DNA from: an uncultured Lysobacteraceae bacterium
GTDB lineage: Bacteria; Pseudomonadota; Gammaproteobacteria; Xanthomonadales; Xanthomonadaceae
Assembly: GCA_946480825.1 (NCBI GenBank)
Contig: CAMLLG010000012.1
Location: 7,669 to 71,668 of the forward strand
DNA: 64,000 nucleotides
Direction of reading: 5' to 3'
Under the pieces are notes generated by a model, which was not told where the DNA came from, made no database searches, and was given only the letters and a program-made list of their open reading frames with translations. The translations under genes and the position numbers were made by a program. Below are positions 51,801 to 61,356 of the stretch, piece after piece; within the stretch, counting starts at the first letter, position 1; each line of letters starts with the position of its first letter.

Positions 51801-54800
51801 GCGATCGCCGGCGATACCCAGCTCGTCGCCTATGCGGCGATCGCGGAGGGCCAGAGCTTCGAGGAAGACGCTCGTCAGGAGCTGGTGCGCGCGTTCAAAT
51901 CGTCGCTGACGCGCTCCTTGCCCGATTACATGATACCGGCCATCTTCGTTTGCCTCGAGAAGATGCCGTTGACGAGCAGCGGCAAGATCGATCGCAAGGC
52001 GCTGCCAGCTCCTGGGGAAAACGATCGGCGGACGCGGGACTATGCGCCGCCGCGCAACGAACTGGAGCGTTCGCTCTGTCTGCTCTGGCAGGATCTGCTC
52101 GGTGTGGAGCGAGTCGGAATCGAGGACAGTTTCTTCGAGTTGGGCGGACATTCGCTGTTGACCACGCGGATGATCAGCCGGATCCGGGACGAGCTCGGCA
52201 TCGAGGCCGGCGTCGCCGCGCTCTTCGAGCATCCGACCATCGCCGAATTCGCCGGCGTTCTGCTGTCCCAGCAAACGGAGGCGCCGCTGCCTGCGATCGA
52301 GCCGGTCGCCGATCGCGATCTGCTGCCGCTGTCGTATGCGCAACAGCGTCTCTGGACCATCGATCGCCTCGAAGGGCAGAGCGCGCAGTACAACATGCCG
52401 TACGGCTTCACCCTGAAGGGCGGAATCGATCGAGATACGATCGAGCGTACCCTGAAGACCATCATCGAGCGTCACGAAACGCTGCGTACGCGATTCGTCG
52501 AGGTCGATGGCCAGGTCATGCAGCGCGTCGATCGCGATTTCGGATTCCGTCTGATCGAGCGCGATCTGACCGACCTTCCCTGCGATGCGCAGCGCGCCGA
52601 GATCCGTCGCATCTCGATCGAGGACGAAAAGACCCCCTTCGACCTCGGTCGCGATCTCATGATCCGTGCGCAGATGCTGGTCCTGTCGGAGCGCGAGCAT
52701 GTGCTGCTGTTCAACATGCACCACATCGCTTCGGACGGTTGGTCGATGAAGCTGCTGGTGCTCGAGTTCTATCGCATCTATACGGCCTATCTGCACGGCA
52801 GGGAGAATCCGCTGCCGCCGCTCGCCCTGCAATACGGAGATTACGCGAGTTGGCAGCGCAGCTGGCTGTGCGGAGAAGTCCTGGAGGCGCAGATCCGCTA
52901 CTGGCAGACGCGCCTTCGCGGGATTCCGCGCGTGCATCGGTTGCCGCTCGACAAGCCCCGGCCGAAACGGCAGACCTTCAACGGCGATTCGATCGCGGCG
53001 ACCATGGGGGAGGTCGACATCGATGCCGCCCGCCGTTTCTGTCAACGCTGCGGCGTCACCCTGTTCATGTTCATGCAGACCGCGTTCGCGATCGCGCTGT
53101 CCCGCTGGAGCGGCGAAAGCGATATCGTCATGGGCACGGTCGCCGCCGGACGCGGACACAAGGACGTGGAGCCGATCATCGGGTTTTTCCTGAATACCGT
53201 CGTGCTGCGCACGCAGGTCGACGACGATGTTCCGTTCGAGCAGCTTCTGCTCGAGAACAAACGTCATATCGTCGACGCCTACGCGCACCAGCATGTGCCT
53301 TTCGACATGCTGGTCGAGCGGTCGAATATTCCCCGCAGTCCCCGCTACAATCCGATCTTCCAGATCATGATTTCGCTGCTGGACGATCGCAACGAAGGCA
53401 TGACTCTTTCGCAGACGGACCTCCAGCTGGAGATCGTCAAGCGCAGGAAGAGCACCGCGAAATTCGAGCTGGTGCTGAACATGACCGAGTCGGCTCGGGG
53501 CATGAAGCTGTCGCTGGTCTACAACAGCGATCTATTTTTCGGCGAATCGGCCGAAGCGCTGCTTGCGTTGGTGCTCGCGATCGCGTCGGATGCGGTCGCG
53601 GCCGGAACGACGCCGGTCGGCATGCTTCCGCATCCAATTCCGCATCCAGTTCCTCGCCAGTCTCCACCGCAGGCGACGGCGGTCGATCTCCGGACCGCGA
53701 TCGCGCGCTTCATCGCCGGCGACATCGCTCCGCGGTTGCATGTCTGGCGGGACGGGCAGGCGCATGTCCTTGCCGCGGATGAGCTGCGTGCCGAGGTCGC
53801 ACACGCGCGCGAACGGATCGACGCTGTGCAGGCCGGGCGCGCCATCGCGGTGCAATTGTCGCCCCACGCGGAGGCGGCGGTCTGCGCGCTTGCTGTGTTG
53901 TGCTCAGGTCGTCCGCTCGTCGTCGTGACCGCTTCCCAGGACGAGGCGCTCGTACGTCACGCTCTGCTCGACAGCGATGTGGCGCTTGCGATCGGCGCCG
54001 ATGGATCGTCGTTGCAGCGCGTCGCGTCGGCGGTCGGCACGGCGTGGCAGCGCTCGCGAATGGCGGTGGACAGCGGGTCGGATGGCCGTTTGGCCGAGCA
54101 GTCGCGCTCGCTTTCGCCGCATGCGATCGCGATCTACGACCGCGACGTGCAAGGGCGCGCGATACGGCGGACCATCGCTGCTGAAGCGTTATTGCCGCCT
54201 CCTTTCGCCGACCGCAGCGATGCCGCCCTGCTGGCGTTCACGGGAGACGAACCCGGTGCATTGATCGTCGGTCTGATCGTCCCGTTGCTCCACGGACATG
54301 CGCTGCACGCGATGGCGTCGCATTCTCGTGCGAGTTTCGATGCCGCATGCTCCTCGGGTGAGTGCGAAGCGGCGGTGATCGCGCTGGAGCAACTGGCGGT
54401 CCTGCCCGCTTCGGCCGATGCGCCTGCGTGCCCATTGCGTCGCATCACCGTCGTGGACGGCGTATACGCACCGCAAGCCATCGTCGATCGAACGACTACG
54501 CTCCCCGGGATCGAATGGCATGCGATCGCGAGTGCCGATGCGTCGAAGCTACCGTATCTCGCGTTCCGTGCGGCAACAGGCGATCCGGCGACCGGGGACG
54601 GCTTGCGCTGGCATGCATACGGTTTCGATTGCCGGATTCTCGATGAGCGCGATCGCCCGAGTGCTTCAGGGTGCCCCGGACGACTCCGTGTCGGGCCGCC
54701 ACGAACCCCGATCGAAGACATGCAATGCTCCGGCCTCGTCGCGCGGCAGCGCAGGGACGGTGCGATGGATGTCGCCGGTCCGCAGGGGACGCAATGGAGC

Positions 54801-55424
54801 GTGGTGGAAGGGCGGTTCGACGCCTGGCGCCTGCGCCGCCTTCTGCAGGCCGTCGGCGGCGTGCGCTGGGTAGGGCTGCGCGCCGAAGATCCCGGTGGCG
54901 ATGCGCAGAGGATCTCTGCATGCCTCCTGGTCGACGCGAACGACGCGCAGGCCGTGGGCCGGCGCGATGCCGGAATCGACGGTGTCATTTCGGCGTGGAC
55001 ACAGGAAACGGGAACCCTGGTGCATGCGGTCGCGATCGAAACGTTGCCGCTTTCTACCAGCGGCGACGTCGATTGGGCGGCCTTGCCGGTGGCGGCGACC
55101 CGTGCGGACCGGGTGCGCAGCGGCGATGATGCCGTCGGCGCCACGGAGCGCGCGTTGATCGAGATATGGGGCAGGGCGCTCGGCGGGCGGCGCTTCTCGG
55201 TCTCCGATAATTTCTTCGCCGCCGGCGGCAATTCCCTGTTGATGATCCTGGTGATCAGGAAGATCGCGGACGCTTTCGACATCGATATTCCGATGGCGAC
55301 GTTCATGTCGGCGGCCACGATCGAGGAGCTGGCGCAGCTCATCGACTTCGCACTCGCACAGCGGGATTCCGGCAAGAATATTTCCACCGATGCCGAGGAC
55401 GGCATGGAGGAAATCCTGCTGTGA
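48876..55424 (+). CDS. NRPS: TubC docking - C - A(Gly) - T - C - degenerate A - T
   Basis: 2182 aa from GTG 48876 (GGAGGGAGAG upstream). TubC_N docking 1-60. C1 has an intact HHIVSDAW (His211-212, Asp216). A1 has code D I L Q L G M I W K, one change from the glycine code DILQLGLIWK (Asp737 = position 235). T1 has Ser1093. C2 has HHIASDGW (His1282-1283, Asp1287). From about 1585 to 2075 there is a region with A-domain length and topology but without its motifs: the A3 loop reads LAFTGDEPG, YGPTE and the YRTGD aspartate are absent, and A10 reads TSGDVDWAAL with no catalytic Lys. It is almost surely a dead adenylation domain. T2 (Ser2120, AAGGNSLLM) must therefore be loaded by another A domain, such as the stand-alone one at 2959-5463. 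The C-terminus is acidic (EDGMEEILL). Confidence 0.92.
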   Translation: MTRAAEIVAAAVERGCYLFVEDGKLRYRAAEGALDDALRESIVAHREEVIAHLERLAGDERARKSRLPDLVAYPATGRSPLSHAQQRLWFIDRLNEGSVQYNLPSAFSVRGVFDADRFIEAIRIVVRRHAVLRARFREADGQPYAEILADPPLTVRRHDLSAMQAPLRDERLRQLISDDAGAPFRIDRDMMLRVGIVRMSDDEHAILFNMHHIVSDAWSLRILIGELSAIYPALEAGGQDPLPPLKYQYADYALWQQRWLQGAVLQAELAYWKRQLAGAPILHGLPLCRPRPERQSFAAKLVQASASAALSMRLQMLCQRYDVTLFMLMQTAFSVLLGRYSGEEDIVVGTPVAGRLHRDLEPLIGFFVNVLVLRTDLSGAPSFEALLRRNKSTVVEAYDHQSISFDMLVEELKPPRSLAHSPIFQIMLTMQQKGNRRLSLGPLDLELIEKSALRAPYDLELSVLEEQQLQFSLKYAESLFDDGFAHALIENFIVLLESIAADPGRCIHDLEILSDPERARIQSWSAGERLAMPPSPLHELIRERASLEPARVALRHDDHALTYAQLDAAANRLARRLCEEGVGRGDLVGLCIERSLDLPVCLLAVLKAGAAYLPMDPHHPPQRIAYMAGDAGAKVMLAGAGQRPLMADLDMPVLYIDGDHFRVTLAAFDGGSPPETAIPTRGDDLAYVIYTSGSTGLPKGVMVEHRQLANFHHAMRRVVDASVGDPVWLAVTNYCFDISILELLCTLAAGFTVVIADDRHVQASSGSVGGTTLATLIERHAVTHLQSTPSLLSMFVRDPDFARALGRLRQLLVGGEALAPDLLHAIAAATPAFIDNMYGPTETTIWSTTDRLRAGQQAIGIGRPLANTRVHVLDPRMRPLPVGVPGELFIGGDGVARGYRHREELTLERFVTPEWAGERLYRTGDKVFWRDDGSLGFLGRFDHQIKLRGFRIELGEIEAALSAHPAVVSAAVLPVAIAGDTQLVAYAAIAEGQSFEEDARQELVRAFKSSLTRSLPDYMIPAIFVCLEKMPLTSSGKIDRKALPAPGENDRRTRDYAPPRNELERSLCLLWQDLLGVERVGIEDSFFELGGHSLLTTRMISRIRDELGIEAGVAALFEHPTIAEFAGVLLSQQTEAPLPAIEPVADRDLLPLSYAQQRLWTIDRLEGQSAQYNMPYGFTLKGGIDRDTIERTLKTIIERHETLRTRFVEVDGQVMQRVDRDFGFRLIERDLTDLPCDAQRAEIRRISIEDEKTPFDLGRDLMIRAQMLVLSEREHVLLFNMHHIASDGWSMKLLVLEFYRIYTAYLHGRENPLPPLALQYGDYASWQRSWLCGEVLEAQIRYWQTRLRGIPRVHRLPLDKPRPKRQTFNGDSIAATMGEVDIDAARRFCQRCGVTLFMFMQTAFAIALSRWSGESDIVMGTVAAGRGHKDVEPIIGFFLNTVVLRTQVDDDVPFEQLLLENKRHIVDAYAHQHVPFDMLVERSNIPRSPRYNPIFQIMISLLDDRNEGMTLSQTDLQLEIVKRRKSTAKFELVLNMTESARGMKLSLVYNSDLFFGESAEALLALVLAIASDAVAAGTTPVGMLPHPIPHPVPRQSPPQATAVDLRTAIARFIAGDIAPRLHVWRDGQAHVLAADELRAEVAHARERIDAVQAGRAIAVQLSPHAEAAVCALAVLCSGRPLVVVTASQDEALVRHALLDSDVALAIGADGSSLQRVASAVGTAWQRSRMAVDSGSDGRLAEQSRSLSPHAIAIYDRDVQGRAIRRTIAAEALLPPPFADRSDAALLAFTGDEPGALIVGLIVPLLHGHALHAMASHSRASFDAACSSGECEAAVIALEQLAVLPASADAPACPLRRITVVDGVYAPQAIVDRTTTLPGIEWHAIASADASKLPYLAFRAATGDPATGDGLRWHAYGFDCRILDERDRPSASGCPGRLRVGPPRTPIEDMQCSGLVARQRRDGAMDVAGPQGTQWSVVEGRFDAWRLRRLLQAVGGVRWVGLRAEDPGGDAQRISACLLVDANDAQAVGRRDAGIDGVISAWTQETGTLVHAVAIETLPLSTSGDVDWAALPVAATRADRVRSGDDAVGATERALIEIWGRALGGRRFSVSDNFFAAGGNSLLMILVIRKIADAFDIDIPMATFMSAATIEELAQLIDFALAQRDSGKNISTDAEDGMEEILL

Positions 55425-55515
55425 TCGCAGTACGGACGAACGCGCGCAACGCCGCCGCCCCCATCATATCGCGTGGTCGTGTCGCGGTTCGCGGCCGTCG
55501 CAAGGGAGATCAATC

Positions 55516-58500
55516 ATGACGGCGGAAAATGCGGTGCGCTCGATCCTCGAGCGCGGGCGGGGCGTGTTGTTCGACGATGCTGCGATCCGGGTTCTGTGCG
55601 CGCTCGACGATGCTGATATCGCGGACGGCTCCCTTTGCTGTTTCGAAGACGTCGTCGCGATGCCGCATGAGAGCGCCGTCGCTTCCGTGTCGGAATTTCC
55701 GTTGATCAACCCGTTGGCGCCGGATCGTCAGCCGTCGGCGGACGCCTCGCCGCGTACCGCGCTGGTCACCCATCGTCTCCCGGCATGCGACGTCGATCTT
55801 CTGCGCGATGCGCTGGTGCTGTTGCTTTGGCGCTGGAGCGGCGAGGAGATCGTCGCCCTCGAAACCGCAACGATGAAGGCAGTTCCGGCGTCTCCGGGTT
55901 GTTTGCGCGCCGAGCGGGGCGCGCTGCGGGTTTCGATGTCCGACGATGTCGATAGGGCCGCATTGCGCCGTGCGGTGGAAGCAGGGGTCGTGGCGGCACC
56001 GAGCGACGACACGGATGCGCAGGACCGGTTCCGCTTCGTGGTGCAACCGGATCCCGCCATGCGGCTTCTCCCTCTGGAGATCGTGCGTCTGCTGCGAGGC
56101 GTCGATGCGCCGTCGCGACTCAGGCACGCCTTGATCCTGCATGCGGCGCGCGACGAAGAAGGTTGGACCTGCCATTGGCTGCATGACGGAAACCGGTACG
56201 CGCGTAGGACCGTCGAAGGCCTGACGCAAGGCTTGGCGATACTGCTCGAAGGGCTGAGCGCAGCCACGGGCGCGTCGCTCGCGGAGCTGCCGCTCGCGCC
56301 GCCCCGAATCGAGGATCGCGCACCGGTGTCTTTTCGCGAAGCGCTGCCGCGGCCTTTCGAAAGCGTGTCTGCGCAGGTGCGGAAACAGGCGCGTTCGACG
56401 CCGGATGCGATCGCGGTGCGGCAAGGCGATGGCGTGTTGCGTTACTGCGAGCTGGAGGTGCGCGCGGATCGGTTGGCGCGGTTGCTGCGCAGACGCGCCG
56501 GCATCGGTCCCGGCGACGTCGTCGTGCTGTGTCTGGATCGTACGATCGATCTGCCGGCGACGGTCATCGGCGTGCTCGCGACGGGCGCCGCTTATGTGCC
56601 CGTCGATCCCTCGCACCCTCCCGCGCGCATCGCACGGGTCGTTGCGGATGCGGGTGCCCGCTTCGTCGTGACCACGTCCCGCTACCGTGCGGCGCTCTTG
56701 CCGAGCGATCTGGTCGCCGTCTGCGTCGACGACGCGGATGTGCTTGCGGCGATCGAGAATGGCGGTGAGGATGACGAATCTCCGCTTCCCACGCCATCGC
56801 CGACGGATGTCGCGTACGTGCTTTACACGTCCGGTTCGACCGGAGAGCCGAAAGGCGTTTGCATCGAGCACGGCGCATTCGCGCATTTCATGCAGGAGAT
56901 GCGTCGGGCGATGGCCGACATCGGCCCGCGGCGCTGGTTGGCCGTGATCACGCTGACCTTCGACATGTCGCTGGTCGACCTTTTCCTTCCGTTGTGTCGG
57001 GGCGATTGCGTGCGTATCGCCGCGGCGGAGGACGTCGCCGACGGCGATGCCCTGAGGGAGCTGCTCGACACGACGCAGGTCGACGCCATGCAGGCCACCC
57101 CGACCACTTGGCGCATGCTGATCGCCGCCGGCTGGAACGGTCATCCCCGGATGCTCGCCATCACCGGCGGCGAACCGCTGACCCGGACGCTCGCCGATGC
57201 AATGTTCGCACGCTGCAGCGCGCTGTGGAACGGATACGGTCCGACCGAAGCGACCGTCTACTCGTTGTTTCGCGAAGTGGACCGCAACGAGGAACCGCTG
57301 CGCCGTCTCGCGATCGGAGGAAGCGTCCCCGGGGTTGCGCACTACGTGCTCGATGGGCGCTTGCGTCCGATGCCGGACGGCGCGACGGGCGAGCTGTACA
57401 TCGGCGGGCCCGGGCTGGCCCGCGGTTATCACGGCAAACCCGAGCTTACCGCGCGCCAATTCATCGCCCACCCCTTCGATCCGACGCCGGGTGCCCGCCT
57501 GTACCGCACCGGCGACAGGGTACGGCGTCTTCCGGAGGGCGATCTGCAATATCTCGGCCGGATCGATGCGCAACTCAAACTCCGGGGCTACCGCATCGAA
57601 CCCGGCGAGATCGAGTACGCACTGCTGGGCGAGTCGACGGTCGAAGATGCCGTTGTCGATGTGCGCACGATCGACGAGATGCAGACTCTGGTCGCGTTCG
57701 TGAAGCCTCGGGCGGGAGTCCTCGACGATATCGGCGCTTCGCTCCGACGCCGGCTCAGGTCGCTGTTGCCGCCGTACATGGTTCCGGAACGATTCGTCGT
57801 GGTCGATGTCTTCCCGCGGACCTCCAGCGGCAAACTCGATCGCAAGGCGCTCGCCTTCGACGCATCGTCGCGCGCGACCGCCGCCGCCACCGAATTCGTA
57901 TCCGATCCGCTGGAAGCCGCGCTGATCGGGATCTGGCGCGATCTGTTCGAACGCGAGGAGATCTCGGTTTCCGACAATTTCTACGAACTCGGCGGAAATT
58001 CCCTGTTGATCGCGAAAATGCGGAAAGCGATCCACGATCTGCTCGGCTTTGCGCTGGACTATCGCGTGCTGTTCGAGCACGACTCGGTACGCGATCTGGC
58101 CGCTCATCTGCGCGCGCTGCCGACGTCGGCGTCGGCGCCGTCGAACGCGTCGTTGCCCGTCGAGACCGCAGCCGCGGACGGCAGTCTGTGCGCGACGGCC
58201 CTGCAGAAGCACATGTGGACGACCACCCAGCGACGCGATGCCGCCGCAGCCTACAATATTCCGATTTTCTTCCGGGTCTCCGGTGCGCTCGATCCCGATC
58301 GGCTGCGCGCGGCCCTGGGTCGGCTGGTGCTGGCGGTGCCCGCGCTTCGTGCCTCCTTTTTCGTCTCCGATGAGGGCGCGATCCGGCAACGGATCCTGGA
58401 CCGCCGCGAGGCGCCACTGAAAGTGATCGTGCCGACGCGACAGGAAGGCGCCGATCGTGAAGCCGAGGTGGCGGACATCGTCCGTCGCGAAGCCTGTCGT

Positions 58501-61356
58501 TCTTTCGATCTCGAGCATGACGCACCGATCCGGGCGGTGCTGGTGCAGACGGCGCCCGATGCGCAATTGCTGCTGATTTCGTTGCATCACATCGTGGGCG
58601 ACGAGGAGTCGATCGAATTGATCGCATCCCGGCTGGCCGCGCTGTATGCCGGCGTTCCGGGTGCCGACGCGCGCATCGTGGGAGAAGAGGAGGATGGATA
58701 TCGGGAATATCTGCGCCGGCATGAGACCGCGCGCGAACCCGAAATCGAGCAGGCCGATCTCGAGTATTGGGAGCGGGCCCTCGCCGGCATGCCGGAACTC
58801 CATCGTCTGCCCATCGACAGACCGCGGGGACCCCGCCAGACCTTTCATGGCGCGATTCACGAGCATGACCTCGATGCGGTCGTCAGCGCCCGGATTCGCA
58901 CCTTCTGCGCGCAACGCCGCACGACCCTCTACGTCTGCTTCCACACCGCGCTCGCGCTTCTGATTTCGCGCATGAGCGGTCAGAGCGATGTCGTGATCGG
59001 CATGCCGGTCAGCGAACGCCACCGTGGGCGGTACGGGCGCAATGTAGGCTGCTTCCTGAATGTCGCCATGCTGCGCTCGGAATCGACCGCCGGCCAGCGC
59101 TTCGCCGAACTGCTGCACGCCTCGCGCGGACGGATCGCGGAGGCGCTGCAGCACGATCGCGCATCGCTCTCCGATCTCGCCGTTCGCATGGGACTCGCCG
59201 GCACTGTCGATCATTCCGCATTCTTCCAGATCATGCTCGTCCAGCAGGTATCGGACTACCTGCGATTGCGGATGGACGACGCGTCGCTCGAGCAGTTCTA
59301 TCCGCCGCAGTCGCCGTCCAAGACGGATCTGATCCTGAATATCGCCGATCTCGACGAAGGCATCCGCCTGCGCTGGGAATACAATTCGGACCTCTGGCTG
59401 CCGGGGACCATCGCATCGATGGCGAAGCGTTTCTCGGAATTGCTCGAACGTGCGATCGCCGAGCCGGATTCGCCGATCTCGACGCTGTTTCCGATGCTCC
59501 CCGGCGATATCGAGATCCAGCGCGCCATCGATGGTCCCCGCATCGAATTCGGCCCGTTCGTGCCTGCGCACGCTCTGTTCGAGCGCCGCGCGCGGGCGCA
59601 GCCGGATACGATCGCATTGCGCCACGGCGACGAAATCGTTCGCTATCGCGAGCTGGACGCGCTCGCGGACGAATTGGCGGGCCGACTCGCCGATCGCGGC
59701 GTCGGACCGGGAACGATCGTCGCGATCGGAGTGCGACGCGGCATACGCATGGCGATGGCGATGCTTGCGGCGATGAAAGCCGGTGCGACTTATCTGCCTT
59801 TGGATCCGACGCATCCGCCTGAACGCCTGGAGTTGATGTTGCGCGACGCGGGAGCATCGCTCTTGCTGGGCGAGGCGGCGACAAGTTCGATCTTCGCCGC
59901 AGCGCAGGTGCCGATCCTCGAAATCGACGTACCCGTTGCCGGCCCTGTCGCCTCGCCCCCGCATTGCGTCGCCGATCCTGCGCGCGACGCCTATCTCATC
60001 TACACGTCGGGTTCGACAGGCGTGCCGAAGGCCGTCTGCATCGGCAACGCGGCGCTCTCTCATTTCCTCGCGGCGATGTCCGAACGATTCCCGTCCGGAC
60101 GCCGTCGGTGCTGGCTGGCGGTCGTCACGCTGGCGTTCGACATGTCACTGGTGGATCTGTTCTGGCCGCTCACCCGCGGCGATACGGTTGTGATCGCGGC
60201 GGAAGACGATGTCAACGATGGCAGGCGGCTCAGGGCCCTGCTCGATACGCAGGGTGTCGATGCGATGCAGGCCACGCCTTCGACCTGGCAGTCGCTGTTG
60301 TCTGCCGGTTGGCAGGGGACGACGGGTCTGCTCGCGATCACCGGGGGCGAAGCGCTGACGGAATCCCTGGCGAAAGCGCTGTTGAGTCGCAGCGAAGAGG
60401 TATGGAACGGATACGGACCGACCGAGATTACGGTGTACTCGTTGCTGAGACAGGTGCGCGCCACCGATGGGCCGGTGGATCTGCTGAGCATCGGCGCTCC
60501 GCTGGCGAACGTCGATCATCGCGTGCTCGATCCGGACATGCGTCCGGTGCCTCCCGGCGTGGCGGGTGAGCTTTACATCGGCGGGCCGGGCCTTGCGCGC
60601 TGTTACCTGGGGCGGTCCGATCTCACCGATGAGCGGTTCGTCTCGCGACCCGATGTCGGCGAGGGAGAACGCCTGTATCGCACGGGGGACCTGGTCAGCC
60701 TGTTGCCCAGTGGCAACCTGCGCTACCTCGGCCGCATCGACCAGCAGGTCAAGCTGCGCGGTTATCGCATCGAACTGGGCGAGATCGAGCAGGCGATGCT
60801 TGCGATCCCCGGCGTCGTGCGAGCGGCCGCGGGCGTCAAGACCTGGGGCGAGACCTCGATCCTGGTCGGGTTCGTCTCGTTCGAATGTCCTGCGGATCCC
60901 TCGGCGCAGCGGCTTGCGGAGATCCGCCAACGTCTGGTCGATGCGCTGCCTTCGTACATGGTGCCGCAGATTCTGATCGAGCGCGCCGAATTTCCGCTGT
61001 CTTCCAACGGCAAGGTCGATCGCAATGCGCTTCTGCGCACGGTCGAGCGTCAGCAAGGCGTCGTCCAGCTCGAGACCGAGACCGAGCGCCGATTGGCGGC
61101 GCTGTGGGAAACGATACTCGGGGTCGACAGCGTGGGGGCGGACGGCAATTTCTTCGCCTTGGGCGGACAGTCGATATTGATCACCTCGTTGCTGTATCGG
61201 ATCCGCAGCGAATTCGGCATCGCGCTGCAGGTCGGTTGGGTCTACGAGGACCCGACCTTGCGCGGTCTCGCCGAGAAGATCGATCTGATGCAGGCGCTCG
61301 AACGCAGCGGCCACGCCTACGACGACCAGACGGATTTCGAAGAATTCGAACTATGA
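55516..61356 (+). CDS. NRPS: partial C - A - T - C - A - T, two modules of identical predicted specificity
   Basis: 1946 aa, ATG 55516 preceded by AAGGGAGA. The first 280 residues hold a docking-like segment and what looks like only the C-terminal lobe of a condensation domain; the HHxxxDG half is missing. A1 (Asp483 = position 235) and A2 (Asp1542) both give D M V Q I G G V Y K, a code I cannot assign. T1 Ser829, T2 Ser1886. The internal C domain keeps HHIVGDE (His1024-1025, Asp1029). Both A domains retain TSGSTG, YGPTE, YRTGD and NGK/SGK motifs and look active. The first module can probably not condense by itself, which suits loading of a first amino acid or acting with the preceding synthase in trans. 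Near-identical pockets suggest recent duplication and two equal residues in the product. The last residues DFEEFEL overlap the next start (ATGA). Confidence 0.9.
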   Translation: MTAENAVRSILERGRGVLFDDAAIRVLCALDDADIADGSLCCFEDVVAMPHESAVASVSEFPLINPLAPDRQPSADASPRTALVTHRLPACDVDLLRDALVLLLWRWSGEEIVALETATMKAVPASPGCLRAERGALRVSMSDDVDRAALRRAVEAGVVAAPSDDTDAQDRFRFVVQPDPAMRLLPLEIVRLLRGVDAPSRLRHALILHAARDEEGWTCHWLHDGNRYARRTVEGLTQGLAILLEGLSAATGASLAELPLAPPRIEDRAPVSFREALPRPFESVSAQVRKQARSTPDAIAVRQGDGVLRYCELEVRADRLARLLRRRAGIGPGDVVVLCLDRTIDLPATVIGVLATGAAYVPVDPSHPPARIARVVADAGARFVVTTSRYRAALLPSDLVAVCVDDADVLAAIENGGEDDESPLPTPSPTDVAYVLYTSGSTGEPKGVCIEHGAFAHFMQEMRRAMADIGPRRWLAVITLTFDMSLVDLFLPLCRGDCVRIAAAEDVADGDALRELLDTTQVDAMQATPTTWRMLIAAGWNGHPRMLAITGGEPLTRTLADAMFARCSALWNGYGPTEATVYSLFREVDRNEEPLRRLAIGGSVPGVAHYVLDGRLRPMPDGATGELYIGGPGLARGYHGKPELTARQFIAHPFDPTPGARLYRTGDRVRRLPEGDLQYLGRIDAQLKLRGYRIEPGEIEYALLGESTVEDAVVDVRTIDEMQTLVAFVKPRAGVLDDIGASLRRRLRSLLPPYMVPERFVVVDVFPRTSSGKLDRKALAFDASSRATAAATEFVSDPLEAALIGIWRDLFEREEISVSDNFYELGGNSLLIAKMRKAIHDLLGFALDYRVLFEHDSVRDLAAHLRALPTSASAPSNASLPVETAAADGSLCATALQKHMWTTTQRRDAAAAYNIPIFFRVSGALDPDRLRAALGRLVLAVPALRASFFVSDEGAIRQRILDRREAPLKVIVPTRQEGADREAEVADIVRREACRSFDLEHDAPIRAVLVQTAPDAQLLLISLHHIVGDEESIELIASRLAALYAGVPGADARIVGEEEDGYREYLRRHETAREPEIEQADLEYWERALAGMPELHRLPIDRPRGPRQTFHGAIHEHDLDAVVSARIRTFCAQRRTTLYVCFHTALALLISRMSGQSDVVIGMPVSERHRGRYGRNVGCFLNVAMLRSESTAGQRFAELLHASRGRIAEALQHDRASLSDLAVRMGLAGTVDHSAFFQIMLVQQVSDYLRLRMDDASLEQFYPPQSPSKTDLILNIADLDEGIRLRWEYNSDLWLPGTIASMAKRFSELLERAIAEPDSPISTLFPMLPGDIEIQRAIDGPRIEFGPFVPAHALFERRARAQPDTIALRHGDEIVRYRELDALADELAGRLADRGVGPGTIVAIGVRRGIRMAMAMLAAMKAGATYLPLDPTHPPERLELMLRDAGASLLLGEAATSSIFAAAQVPILEIDVPVAGPVASPPHCVADPARDAYLIYTSGSTGVPKAVCIGNAALSHFLAAMSERFPSGRRRCWLAVVTLAFDMSLVDLFWPLTRGDTVVIAAEDDVNDGRRLRALLDTQGVDAMQATPSTWQSLLSAGWQGTTGLLAITGGEALTESLAKALLSRSEEVWNGYGPTEITVYSLLRQVRATDGPVDLLSIGAPLANVDHRVLDPDMRPVPPGVAGELYIGGPGLARCYLGRSDLTDERFVSRPDVGEGERLYRTGDLVSLLPSGNLRYLGRIDQQVKLRGYRIELGEIEQAMLAIPGVVRAAAGVKTWGETSILVGFVSFECPADPSAQRLAEIRQRLVDALPSYMVPQILIERAEFPLSSNGKVDRNALLRTVERQQGVVQLETETERRLAALWETILGVDSVGADGNFFALGGQSILITSLLYRIRSEFGIALQVGWVYEDPTLRGLAEKIDLMQALERSGHAYDDQTDFEEFEL

